This document shows positions 46,075 to 57,934 of a stretch of DNA of 64,000 bases, piece after piece. The stretch comes from Pomphorhynchus laevis. Its lineage: Eukaryota > Acanthocephala > Palaeacanthocephala > Echinorhynchida > Pomphorhynchidae. The stretch is from assembly GCA_012934845.2 (NCBI GenBank), contig WNNJ02002070.1, forward strand, positions 1-64,000, written 5' to 3'. Made by a program: the position numbers and the translations under genes. Positions within the stretch are counted from its first letter, which is position 1. Each line of letters starts with the position of its first letter. The notes beneath the pieces were generated by a model. That model was not told the origin of the DNA and searched no databases. It was given only the letters and a program-made list of their open reading frames with translations.

Positions 46075-46855
46075 GCCCACGAGAATCTCTCATTTTTAAG
46101 TAGAAAACTTTTCTGTTCTCCCAACAGCCATATTGTAGGGTTCAGTAGTATCGAAATTTAAAAGCCACTTGTAAAGCTTATATTTGAGCACCTTATCAGT
46201 AACGTTTCTCGTAGTTTTCCAAACGCATCGATGAAGTAAAAAAAATCTATCTGCAATTGCAATTAGTTGTATATTCTTAACTCTTCTTTCGTAAAGACTA
46301 GTTTCTTGAATGTTTTAACGTCAGCTCTTCGGAGTTTTCCAAAATTTTAAATTTTAATTCAATTTTCTTCTTCGGTTTAAATTCAGAGCTACGATAAGGT
46401 CTTCATCCAGAATAAAAATTGCGCATGCCTTGCAACAATTGTGAATTCTAGAAAATTCAATAATTACAAAATGTACATCATCTTTTGACAATTCACTTTA
46501 CCATCTACCAACAAAATACAATGCACTCATTTCAAAGAAGTTATCAGGGTCACTAAGGTTACCGAGCTCTATATATCGGTCCTGGTCGATGTTTATACAT
46601 ATTTTTGTTGTCTTAATTCGTAGGAATAAAGTCAGAACGATATTCGACAAATTGATATTTAGCTTTCTAAAATGTTTTAATTTCTAGCATACTGAACGAC
46701 ATCAACTACATCGTTCTCGTTGAACGTTTTACTGATTAATCTTTTACACATATTTTATTCGTTTAGTGCTCGCTGTAATTATGCATTTATTTCTGATGCA
46801 CCTTGCTAATCAATCTCTGTCAACATTATAAGATCGCGTTGACGTAATCAATTTT
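46075..46855. other. Spacer, no gene seen
   Basis: Nothing recognised. Confidence 0.4.
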
Positions 46856-47330
46856 ATATCCACCTGCATTTAGCCAATTATTAACGGTGTTTGTTTTCGC
46901 CGATTAATCCAAGACATCTCCGTAATCTAAGTATGGATCATCGTTTGTGTCGTTATTGTAAATGCAACGTTGTTCACTAATATTGATCTGGTCTGTTATT
47001 GATGACTATCTGTCCCTTTTAAAGTTTTATTGTCAATACGAATATCGGCTTTTTCATTGTACGGTTAAATGAAGCTGGTTTTAATTGGAATATCTGCATC
47101 TAATGGTTATAGCTATTCAAACCTGTGTTTCTTTCCAGTGCTTGTTGAGGCTCAGAACAAGAGTGTTCTGCCGCCATTTATTATTCTTTTGTAACCACAT
47201 GATTGTCAACATATAAATTAAAAAGTGATTAATCTCTCTAGTGATTATTGAGTATCTTTCGATAGTCGTAAAAGTTGTCAAATATTGAGCAGGTATATCA
47301 ATTATCATTTGATTAATCACCCTGAACAAA
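46856..47330 (-). pseudogene. Degraded fourth copy of the zinc-finger exon
   Basis: Aligned with 40973-41437: shared phrases such as AAGACATCTCCG, GATAT-type spacing, CTTTCCAGTGCTTGTT. Many substitutions and indels remove the frame and the finger is lost. It is an older copy than the other three, in the same orientation as copy 3. Confidence 0.75.
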
Positions 47331-47342
47331 AATGATAAAATG

Positions 47343-47690
47343 TACGTTTAAGTCAAAAATATACAACCGCCAAGGAAAATGCTAAAACGTCTTAATCCAA
47401 CATGATTTTTCTATTTATTTCATTCCAAATCTAAAATAGTAAGGGGAAGGAGATGTTGTGATCATGCAAGCAACGGTCATTTACCGCCAACTTTTGATGA
47501 TATGTTTTGTTGTCTTGACATTATGCGCATCATTATTATGGGAACGAACATTTATGAAACCATGTCTGGTTTGTTAAAGAAGCAGCTTTTGGCGTATCTG
47601 TTAGTTCATTTCTCAACATGTTAGTACGTTTAAGTCAAAAATATACAACTGCCCAAGAAAATTCTAAAACGTCTTAATCCAAAATGATTT
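47343..47690. repeat. ~67-bp direct repeats
   Basis: TTTAAGTCAAAAATATACAA and the following bases through AACGTCTTAATCCAA occur at 47347 and again at 47629. Function unknown. Confidence 0.75.
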
Positions 47691-47837
47691 TCCTGATTAT
47701 TTTATCGAATGATCGTGTTTATCTTAACTTTAACGCTTTTCAAATAACAACCTGAATGTTTCTCGGAACTTAGAAAGCGTTTTGGCTGTTAGATCATAGC
47801 ACATATATATTCGTTAAGCATCTATCAGTAAAGATAC

Positions 47838-48372
47838 AAAAGATCCGCTCGTCTAACTTAATTATCCGTGACATCCGCCGTATTCGCCCTCTTATCGACT
47901 TCCGCTATTGTATGTCTCTTCTTTCATTGCTTCCCCCCTAAAATCGATTACTGCCTGAGCCTTTTCGCCAATTCTCCAAAATCCATCATCCTACTCCTAC
48001 AACGCATCATCAACTCGGCCGTTCGAGTGCTCCTACGTCTTTGTCGCTTCGATCACACATATTGCCCTACTCGCCAGGCCCACAATCCATATCCCTCCGC
48101 CTTCTTCTCGTCACTTTTCGTTTCATCGCTGTTGGCTCCCCCATCGTTCATCAACGTCCCTTTCTTAGACGACACATGTCGCACCTCTATCTATATTTGT
48201 GTTCCCGTAATTCCCTCTTACTCAACGTTCCCAATTAATCCAACAAATACGTGTCCGATCATTTCTCGTCGCCGCACCACTCGCCTGGAATCAGCTCCCT
48301 CTTGACGTCCACCGCGCTCCCTTCTTTATCACATTAAAATACCGCCTCCGTTCCAACCTTCTCGACACATGA
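47838..48372 (+). pseudogene. LINE 3' fragment (family of 58.7 kb)
   Basis: Encodes the region after the RT palm (IRRIRPLIDF, KIDYCLSLFANSPKSII, LQRIINSAVRVLLRL, FDHT) with frame breaks, and ends with CTCGACACATGA. Close to 58110-58650. A 5'-truncated dead copy. Confidence 0.8.
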
Positions 48373-48445
48373 TTTAGATTTTTCCTTTTGTTTTTCTTCG
48401 TGGTCATGTAAGCGTAAAAAACCTTTAGGTAAAAAAGTTTGACAT

Positions 48446-48490
48446 ACAACCCTGAAGATGACTTGCTTGAGCGCCGTCGAAATATTGGAT
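48446..48490 (+). ncRNA. Hammerhead-like relic in the Penelope remnant
   Basis: CTGAAGA (consensus CUGANGA), T, GAC-loop-GTC (stem II), GAAA, TATT, GG. The spacing is the same as in the 36.88-kb motif, but stem I is reduced to about 2 bp. Confidence 0.4.
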
Positions 48491-49052
48491 TATAACCAAA
48501 TAAATCACAATGTTTCCTCGCCTTCTAACAATTAAAAGACTTTTTAGAAAAGTACCAAAACTGATAAACAAATGGTTTTTGGCCCAGAACGAGAAAAGAA
48601 ATACAGGATTACCATTTATATATAATTTTTGGAATATTAATTTCAAAAGATTTTGTTCAAACAATAAAACATTAAATACTTCAAATATTGTTTTGTATAA
48701 TAGTGAAATACCGAAGTTACACAACATTTTGAAAAAGAACCCCCAAGCATTATAATGACGGAGTTGTTTATAAAATGTCTTGTTTAGAATGTGATAAAAT
48801 ATGTGGATCAAACAGGCCGACCATTAGAGACTAGATTAAAACAAAACAAATACACACTCAAAAAGGGCCTAAGTAGCGCTATTGTATACCTTAGTTTAAA
48901 TTTAAATCACAATATTGACTATAATAATACTGAGTTTAGCAAAAGAAATCAATTGTTTTAATATAAAAATTTTTGAGGCTTGTTATATTCATAAAAACTC
49001 CAATATTATAATGCCGAATAATAAACATGACGTAACGTATTATATCTTGTAA
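48446..49052 (+). pseudogene. Penelope-like element remnant with GIY-YIG endonuclease
   Basis: A hammerhead-like motif starts it. An open frame (48510-48755) could be the end of the RT region (KRNTGLPFIYNF, PKLHNILKKNP). GIY-YIG remnants follow: VYKMSCLECDKI, frame change to YVDQTGRPLETRLKQNKY, SSAIVY, NHNIDYNN, frame change to EINCFNIKIFEACYIHKN, stop at 49052. The K-I-Y-V-x-Q-T-G-R block with CxxC before it is the Penelope-type GIY-YIG signature. Dead. Confidence 0.75.
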
Positions 49053-49550
49053 CTAGGTAGTAAACGATTCTTTTATTTAAATTTTCTTTTCTATTTCTAT
49101 TTTTATACTTTATTTAATTTTTCTAGTTTTAATTACTTTTTTATTTTTTAATTTTTTCAAATTATTTATTTCGAATAAAAATATTATGGTTATTATTTTT
49201 GTTTTCTTTCTAAACTATTCTTAATTATGCTTTCTTTATTGCGTTTTGTGTACTTTTAAAAGTTGCTGAAATCGTGTCACAATTCAAACAACATTGAAAG
49301 CAGCTTATCTCTTATTAGAAATGAAATATCTTGTTTCGACATTACAGGTAGAGCGATACATAGAAGCCGTATCGAATGCAAAACAAATAGCTTATTTATA
49401 TATCCATTTCAAAGAAGAATTAACAGAAGATTTAACAGAATAATTAGATAATGAAGTGCAAGTAAAAAGTTCATGAGAGAGTACGTTTTCGATGGCTCAT
49501 TATAATGTCGAAGTGTATTTCGACTATTAAATTTATCAAATATTAGACTG
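49053..49550. other. AT-rich stretch, nothing recognised
   Basis: Only short low-complexity frames. Confidence 0.35.
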
Positions 49551-49554
49551 CAAT

Positions 49555-49720
49555 ATATTAGAATGCCGATCAAATTGGACAGCTCGTGATTTTCTTCTCC
49601 CTTCACATCGCAGGCTTAAACCATGGCCTCGGAGGATATTGGATGAGCGCAAATGAAGACAATCTCGAAGTTGATGATCCGATTCATTAAGAATTTGCCA
49701 GACCATACTCATATCGATAA
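49555..49720 (-). repeat. Duplicate of a CR1-like ORF2 C-terminus
   Basis: About 92% identical by eye to 50150-50310. It encodes SNILRGHGLSLR, the LRGHSLKLR-type block near the end of CR1 ORF2. Confidence 0.8.
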
Positions 49721-50089
49721 ATATTATATAAAATGACACAGAGAACTAGTAGACGAAGTAAAGCAGAAACTAGAGTGAAACAACTCGTTTCCTATTTAGG
49801 AATAAATAGTAATACAGAACCATCAGAATAGACAATAGACCATTTAGAATATTAAAGTATTAGTCAACTATTTAAATAATCAATTATTATTTTGAATAAT
49901 AATTTAATTATATTATATATAATATCAAAAATATTAAATAATATTTATTATTAATGTTTCAACAGCACGCACATAAAGGCATGGCTTAATTGGCTGGTTC
50001 ACTGCAGAAAAAAAAGAAAATATAATAAAAGTATCACATACGGAAAAGCAGCTTTCCCCATGGCATCCTCCATCCGTAATTTCTTTTTG

Positions 50090-52560
50090 AAATCGTTGAT
50101 ATTGCTACTGCACACTGTTGACTCCATAGCTATTCCATAGAGATACAACCAGCCGATCAAATTGCACAGCTCGTGATTTTCTTATCCTTTCACGTCGCAG
50201 GGTTAAACTATGGCCTCGAAGGATATTGGATGAGCGCAAATGAAGTCAATATCTGAGTCGATGATCCGATTCATTAAGAATTTGCCAGACCATACTCATA
50301 TCGATGTACCGACTGGTTCACGTGACAGTCTCAAGTCTAAGTACCTTTAATTGATCACGGTACGACAAAAATTTCAGTTTGCGGTGCTAGCTTGGTAGCT
50401 CTATGAAGTACACTCTCTGAACTAAAATGTTCTTTTGAATTTTGGGATACACACACGGCGCAGCATATAGAAGACGGCTCAACACATGAGCAAATATTAG
50501 CGGACGTACGGCAAATTGATTGAGTGTAATGAAAGTGCGTCGAAGTAGACCGATTATCCCCAACGCATTTGAACAAGCATGATCAGTATGTGTGACGGTA
50601 CTTAAGTCACTGTTTATCCACACTCCCAAGTCTTTATATGGACTATTGAGCAGAGCCCAATTTTCGACTTCAACGATATCCCGTTGCAATATAACTATAT
50701 TACTGGGTGAACGAATTGCCCTCCAGATTTTCAAATCGCCTGCATATAAAAGCATCCGAGAATCAATAAATTCCGGGAGATCGTTGATGTAGACACTAAA
50801 TAACAATGGACCAAATACTGAACCTTGAGGCCCCATATACTACATAGCCGCGAAGAATAGTCAAAATTATATACATGCATACAATAACTACGATTGCTTA
50901 AAAACGATTCAATCCATCTAACAAGCAAAAATGGAATGCCACTTTTCTCTAGTTTATTTAGGAGGAATCTATGGTCTACTCCGTCAAATGCCTTAGAGAA
51001 ACGAAGAATATGATGTCAGTAGTAATGGATACGGCTTTATTAGCTGACCAATAAAGATGGCCTGCGAGTAGATTGGTAACTCGTGAATAACCATTACGGA
51101 AACCATGTTGCTCAGAAGCTATTACATTATTCTCACTATAAAACTTGACCATATAACCATGTATAATTCGCTCTAACATTCTACAACATAAGCAAGTAAT
51201 ACTTACTGGTATGTAATTGTCTACTGAAGATCTATCACCCTTTTTGAAGATGGGGTGAATGATCGATTGTTTCCACTCTTTTGGAAAGTCGTATCAATAA
51301 TAGATTGTCGAAATATGGTACAAAGTGGTGTATATATTGAGCCTGTTATTCGACGAAGATATATCGAAGGTAACAAATCAGCACCTTTTGAGTTTGTCTC
51401 TTTCAGACGATGCAGTTCAGCTAAAACTTTCTCAGGAGTTATCAAATTAGATATGTCTAAACTAGGATATGAAACGCTAGCACCTTTTATCGTCTCACTG
51501 TTCTGGATAGGTTCAGAATACTCATTTGTAGTCTCCCCGTCCAAGTAAAAATGCCTTAAGAACATCTCAGCAAGGTCGTCTTCAATAACGCTATTAAAAT
51601 ATTGGCCAATTGTTTTATTAACGTTCCTACTACTATTCACATATAGAAAGAGAGCTTTGGGATCATGTCTACAACTATGAGCTAGACCATTTTCAAATAA
51701 ATAGCGCTTATGTCGTTTTAAAAAATTGAAGAAATATTTCGCCTGCTTATAAACACCATATTCACAAAACCCACCCTTAAAGCATTTGAAAGTGGAGTCA
51801 CGATCCTCCATTGCAGTAGCCAGCTCAGTATCAAAGCAACTAGCGCTTTTCCAACTAGTCTTAGACTTCAAAGGTTGTACCATTAGAGAATAAAGCGTCA
51901 CGCGAAAATGATCCCAGCCTCGTCAACTCCGACAACAACCGGATCAGGCCAACTTTCTCTATGCAGCTTTGATGTAATTACATCATAGTTCGCTCGAAAG
52001 ACATTAATCTGACGTGTGTACCGGGCATGGTGAAACACCCTTATTTGTATATTTAGCAAAACTTGAACTACACAGTGATCAGACAAACCAACAGAATAAT
52101 CATATTGGATACTACTGATTAATTGACTGTTTGTCGATAGGCAAGGATCAAGAATGGAAGAACTACAACTCGAACAGCGAGTATGTACATCAACAAATTA
52201 AGCAAGACCACAATAAGTAAAACACTCCATAAGGTCACAATATTCGCTATCACAAGTTGGAAGAACCGTATTCGAAGTCCATTCAACATCTGGCATATTC
52301 AGATTCCCAATAATCACAGCATCACAATCTCCTCGCGTATACAACTTTATCTCGTCAATGAGTTTCTTAGATATTGCCTTAGGAGCACGATTCACAAACC
52401 CAGTATGATAGGTGAGCTGTTATCGAACTTCACCTGACAACAAAAACTCTCAAATCTATCAATAAACGACTTAAAACACGCACCCTAAACTTCGTCTCTC
52501 ATATGGGGAGCTACACCACCACCCCTACCCCCTATCCGATCACTACGGAACAAAGAATAG
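50090..52560 (-). pseudogene. CR1-like LINE ORF2 relic
   Basis: Reading the minus strand from 52.56 kb: IIGNLNMPDVEW (endonuclease GDFNxPxIxW block), MSDHCVV (SDH block), a linker, PEKVLAELHRLKETNSKGAD (RT start), ASEQHGFRNGYS, WIESFLSNRSY, PQGSVFGPLLFSVYINDLPEF, LLYAGDLKIW (active site altered from YADD to YAGD), DLGVWI, and near 50.2 kb LRGHSLTLRRERIRKSR with VSLWNS. Several frameshifts. The order is that of CR1-group ORF2. Confidence 0.8.
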
Positions 52561-52652
52561 TGTGGGATGGGTACCTCAGCTTCGGATACATCACAATTCA
52601 GCCAAGATTCTGCAATACCAACTATAATTAGATAGGTGCCCTACCTATCCAA

Positions 52653-53910
52653 TTGCCCTACCAACTATTGGATAGGGCATTGATTTGGATCGGTAATATA
52701 GGTCTTGATAAAGTTTTGGAGGAGTCACTATCCCTTCATAATTATGGAGCCACTCAATCACCGCAACCAATCCCGCCTTGGTTAGACTTCAGGAGTAGAG
52801 ACTTATCTGTCACAGATATTCTCAACGCCTGGGGGCCTCTTCCGGGCACCTCCAAATCCGTCGCTCCACTCTCTTCTCGAGTCTGTCAGCTTTTGACAGC
52901 CGACCAAAGAAGATAGGTGACCGTCACAATGTTATTAGCTACCCCATCTGATGTGGCCGGCATCAACATTAGCAGGAGAATTTTTATACCTAAAAAGTAT
53001 CCGGTCTCTTGTCCTAAAGACCTGCAGCCCATTTCGATTCAAAATTCCCTCATCTCGATCTACGAAAAAGCGCTTGCGCGTAGAATCCGCGATCATCTGA
53101 GCAGGCGAAATTTAATACAACCTGGTTTCCATGGGTTCATCAAAGGTCGCTTGATCCATTCAACAGTTGGTGAAGTACATCGGTTTTGTCAGGAGATTTG
53201 CCATCAACTCGCTGTGGCTGTTTTCCTTGATTTTTCAGCTGAATTTGACCGCATCTTAATTCCCTTTGTTATCTTATCTCAGGTCCCTCGGTTTGCCTGC
53301 GAGAATTATTAACAGGGTGGAGATACTGCTGTACACCAAGCGATTCTTCTATGGAGATGATCCTGATGCGCGTCAGTTCTACCCTATTACAGGTGTGTTT
53401 CAAGGCTTCCCTCTCTCCTATCTTATATCTTGATGCATCCATTGAACTCTTTAAAATATTTAAACGCGAACAACGCCTAGTGGTATACGCTGATGATACC
53501 ACATCCCTGTTTTCTGGACGCAGGTGCAAAGACGTAGTCTCGGACATCAACCGTTTCTTAAGATTAAAAGACCTGTTACCCAAGTCCAATCTTATTTTAA
53601 ACCCCGCTAAATCGCAGGTGGTTGTATTTAATGGCACCCCTGCTACAAAGCAAGGACTTAAGAGATTAGCATTCTCTGCTCTCCTCCATATTTACCTCTG
53701 AACCACTCCCCACCTTCACAAGTCGAGTAAAATACCTAGGGTTCACCGTTACGGTGAACTGATCGGAAAAAGCTGACCTGGATAGACTCAAACGTATCCT
53801 GAAGAAAGCTAGGTGGGTCCTGAAACGGGCTCAGCATCTGTTATTTAAAGGGAAAATCCAGGTGCGTCTTTGGGGCACTTGGACTATCTCGGGATTAGTG
53901 TTCTCAAGAG
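52653..53910 (+). pseudogene. R2-like element fragment (RT)
   Basis: The linker VTDILNAWGPLPG is followed by MLLATPSDVAGINISRRIFI, CPKDLQPISIQN, YEKALARRIRDHL, a mutated palm (FLDFSAEFDRI), a frame change, VVYADDTTSLFS and NPAKSQVVVFNGTP. Sister of the relic at 23.4-25.3 kb. No endonuclease is seen, because the sequence switches to another RT family at about 53910. Confidence 0.75.
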
Positions 53911-54530
53911 GACGTCCCCCCGGAACAGAGGCTGTCGTTCACGGTAGGAGACATTTTATGCAGCACAAATTAGGTGTCAATAATGTGTTCGTCAAGCTGG
54001 ATTTTGCCGACGCGTTTACTCGTGGTATAATGCTAGAGAGCTTTCGAGAGAAAAATCTGAAAGTTGTTTCCATTCGTTTCCGCATGCTACGGTAATCCCG
54101 GTCAACTATTTTTCAGAAACGATATCGTGTACTCAGTTGAGGGTGTTGAGCAGAGCGACCCGCTTGACCCACTACTTTCTGTTTGGCAATGAAGCCTATA
54201 GTCAATCAAATCACCTCCGCTGTAAAGATTTGGTATTTGGATGATTGTTTCATCGGCGACTATGTATTCTAGTTGGTCTGGACTATCAAGGTGATCGAGA
54301 TGCTTAGTGATCCAATGAGTCTGTATCTTAATGTCTTTAAATGCGAGATTATAGGTAACGATCTACTCGCAGTCGAAAAAGTTTGCACTATCCTCACATC
54401 TTCCAAAGTTGTGCAAGCCAGCGAAGTGTAATTATTTGGTGCATCCAATGGATGTAATGAAGCTCTAGATGACGCTTTATCAAAGGACTTGTTGCAGATG
54501 AAGCTAGAGCGCGGTTGAGTGGGTAGGCTT
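53911..54530 (+). pseudogene. Second RT family joined to the R2-like fragment
   Basis: GTEAVVHGRRHFM, VFVKLDFADAF, then in other frames VEGVEQSDPLDPLL (degenerate QGDPLGPLL), WYLDDCFIG and LNVFKCEIIG. These are RT blocks of a different non-LTR lineage from the sequence just upstream. A related relic lies on the minus strand at 56.06-57.53 kb. Confidence 0.6.
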
Positions 54531-55337
54531 GCTAAACACGAAGCGATTTTTCACTGACACGATCAGTTAACTTCCCACAAGACTCAATGGTTCAAGATCT
54601 TAGTTTCACTAGGACACAGGACGTCGCGATTCCATCCTACTGTGCTTCCTCCGCATCCAATAACGACATGGTAAAACGGATACTCGGTCCTGATCTGAGC
54701 ACCGGTTCATGCTGTAATAGCCAACTTGTCACAGTTATCGTATCGGAATGGTTTTCCTTGTATGGGCCTGATCTTCTAATGGAATGAACATCTCAGAAAC
54801 AGTGGTCCAGAACAGTATATACAGCATGGTTCCGGTCGTTGTAAGATGGGGTATCAACAGCGAATGTAAAAGCTCGGTTGTTGGTCGTTGTCACATAGCG
54901 CTCTGACAATTTATTTTGAGTATTGCCCATATCCGCAGTAGGAACGAATATAAATGACTTCTCTATTATGGCAGTGTTTGCTCTGAGACTCGGTGTCGAC
55001 TTATGTAGACCATTCCAGTGAAGTGTGACGTCGTTTGCGAAGGCATAACTACTCACGGTTTACATTGCCGGTACTACCTAAGTCGGAAAGCCTGTTACGC
55101 GGATTCTTATGTGAATCCTTTAGTGACTGCATATCTACCATCCCCCTAGACCCATGTTCGATGGCAGGAGACCAGACGACGGTACCCTCGTCGCTTGGAA
55201 AAACGGATTGTGCCTCGCCTGGGGCACAATCTCTGTCCAAGATTAAGGCAATCTCTACAGGGACTCGGTCGGCGTTTGGTAAGACAAATCGGGATGTACA
55301 CGCCTACATGTTATTGACTTTTTCCTTTGTTTTTATG

Positions 55338-55525
55338 TGGACCTAGCCCAGATGTACTGCAATAATAGGTCAATCCGCGGGCAATGTTGTGCAAGCACAA
55401 ACATTTGCCCAAAGTGCAAAAATAGGAATGACAGGTTTATGAGGACCAATAGGGCCTCCGTTAGCTGTCACACTAACGAGAACATATACTACACTTTGAT
55501 CTTAGCCGTAAGGCCGAGAAGCGAT
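55338..55525 (-). ncRNA. U2: U2 spliceosomal RNA gene
   Basis: About 188 nt, starting ATCGCTTCTCGGCC at 55525. GATCAAAGTGTAGTAT contains the branch-site pairing GTAGTA. Stem IIa is intact (CGTTAG/CTAACG). The Sm site TATTTTTG follows. Stem-loop III pairs GGGCA-ATGTT-GTGC with GCACAACATTGCCC. Stem-loop IV has GACCTA/TAGGTC around the conserved TATTGCAGTAC. Every structural element is preserved, which argues for a real gene and not a truncated pseudogene. The run AAAGTGTAGTAT (with an extra A) is the nematode form as I know it. TATGTTCTCG replaces the usual TCTGTTCTTA after the branch-site segment. Confidence 0.92.
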
Positions 55526-56063
55526 AGATAATTACTTTCTTCTTTTATTTGCATAGATAATAACAAATTTATCGTTGTAAATAAAAATAAACAACTCGTT
55601 CTGAAACAATTGATTATGATATATTTTTAAAGTGTCGATGAATTATAGCTAAAGGTGCATTTATTAGTACAAATATATTCATTTTTGTTATTTGAGCTAA
55701 TAAAATTATTAGCCCATTATCAATTAGCATTCTAAACGAGATATATTATTATCAAATATTGCAAAGAAAACCAAATAAAGCGATATGTACAAATATGCAC
55801 GATTCTTAGCATTCATGTATTTTAATTTGAACTTTCCAGTGAATGAAGCTAGTGAATCCGCAGTGCAATTAAATCCACACACTGATTTACTAGGCGCTAC
55901 AGAGAAACATGTGGCTACTTCCATGCCGCCAGAAACATCAACACATAGCTGATAGAGCAAAAAATGCTCAGTCAAAGATTCGGTAATAGACGAGCACACT
56001 ATTTTCAAAAATAACAGTCTCAAAACGCATCCGATTACAATTGATCTGATTCTGCCTGTCTTC

Positions 56064-57530
56064 TTACGTAACAGATATGACGTGCTCCGCAGATTTACTC
56101 GCGTCGTGTGGAAATTGGTGATTATAGTAATGTTGCATTTTCATGATCAATGACAATTCATTCGTGCAGCTTGTCTGACAAGGCGTCTTTTGTACTTTGG
56201 TTTTTGCTATTATCTCGCATTTCGATGGGTTGAGCACCAATTCAAGATTTCCCCCAGGAACTGTATAAGGCGAATATCGGCCAGAATATATTCTATTGGC
56301 CATCCCAATGTCAATCATTCATATACCAGACCCAAAAAGAAGGTTTTTCCCGCCTAGTGATTTCATTAATTATGAGCGAAAACAGAAAGGGGTCCATCGA
56401 ATATCCCTGTTGAAACTATACAGTGAGTCTATGGTGCGGTCTCCGTTAAAAAGGCACGATGAGCTACTGTAGCACGTATTGACGAAACCAGATATTCTTG
56501 GAAGCTTGTCTTGAACGCATCGCAATATTTTAGCTCTGCTTTGGAATTTGAAAGCATTTGAGAAATCTAATGTTACCATGGCATAATGATGTGGAAAAAA
56601 TCTGGCGACATGTACGGTGGCCTCAGCGCCGCCCGGAACACCTACACCTAATTGATGTGGAACAAAATCGTTAATTAATAAATCAACTGTGTGACGAGCA
56701 GCAAGTTAACCCGCGAGTCGACGAAGCGAGCATCCAATAGCTATGGGTCGAATGCCGTCTGTTTCTTTCGTAGAGCGACTAAACAGGCTCTAAAAAAGAT
56801 ATACCTGATTGATTTAGGGAATTCCCCAGATAGTAGAAGTTGGGTGAATGAACATATATAATGCAATAGTTTGCCACCTGCAATTCCAGTCGACGGATCA
56901 GTTAGATCTTTGAGATGTAGGGGTGTTAGCCCATATGGTTCACCCGTAGATATACTCGGGAAAGATCTGATTGATGAATAATTGACTCCTATGTTACGGT
57001 AAAATTGCGGTTACATTCGCCTGTAGAGTTTACGGTATTCGACACTTCTTCTGCTGTTGTCAGATCAACAGAAGATAAAGTATTGGATCGGCGAGTCACA
57101 GAATACTCGCCGCTTTTATCTTCTTGATTGTTTATGTAGGTGCTTGTCTTGTAAAATTTGCTTCATCTCTTCTGAGGGTTCCACTACTAGTCCCTGCTCA
57201 CAAGTCTAATGGCACATATAATATTTCCATATTCCAATTCCTCTGTTACTCTCTTGCTTAGCCACTCTGACTCTTGGTTAGGTACTTTTGGTTTTTTGGT
57301 TCTATTAGAGTCTTGGTGGCGCGCAGGGTACTGAGAGGTAATTCTATCGAAAGACATACAGACTTCTTTGAGCAAAACTATTAAACTGTTCTCGTGATTG
57401 TTTCTGTCGACGGGGGAACTTGAAGTACCATCCTTGGAAAGGAAAGCAGGGAAATCTGTGCCTGCTCTTTGCTGGCTTCCAATACAATTGCGTAGTATTC
57501 TTCGCACCGTACACACGTGTTTGCGCATTA
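56064..57530 (-). pseudogene. Non-LTR RT relic
   Basis: Minus strand: EWLSKRVTEELEYGNIICAIRLVSRD (57200-57280; a conserved pre-RT linker, shortened here to WLSKRVTEELEYG and onwards), then MVTLDFSNAFKF (palm, about 56579), LVLNPSKCEI (about 56240). Same RT type as 53911-54530. Frames are broken and the active-site block is lost. Confidence 0.6.
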
Positions 57531-57934
57531 ATTGATCAAGGCTCGAATAAGTTGAGCTTAAACTAATATAAGAACCTTGAAAATCGCAGTCTGTGTGGTT
57601 TTGTTGAACGCAAGCACCGCACCAATTTTATACGGACTGGGCTGACCAGCGCATTGACAACTCATGCCGGTTCCATGTTGGCGTAACACTTCGACGTTAT
57701 TGAAAACACCAAACGACAAGTAAGACATTCTCTACGTTTGTCGGTTTATCAGAACGATTGTTCGACTGTTGTTTGTCTTCCACCCGACTGATTTCCTCCT
57801 CCGTCGTTCCACCGCAATCTTTTTATCCAGTAATATAGTTTGTTGTGGAGGCTCGTTGACTGCAGTCCTCGTTTACTGTAGTTATCGTTTATCGTGGTTG
57901 TATCAATGTTGTATGATAGATAATACGTATTATT

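Noticed and set aside
55547-55554. ATGCAAAT octamer on the minus strand just upstream of the U2 gene
   Set aside because: It is only 22 bp upstream of the start, not at the distal enhancer position known for vertebrate snRNA genes. Likely chance in AT-rich DNA.
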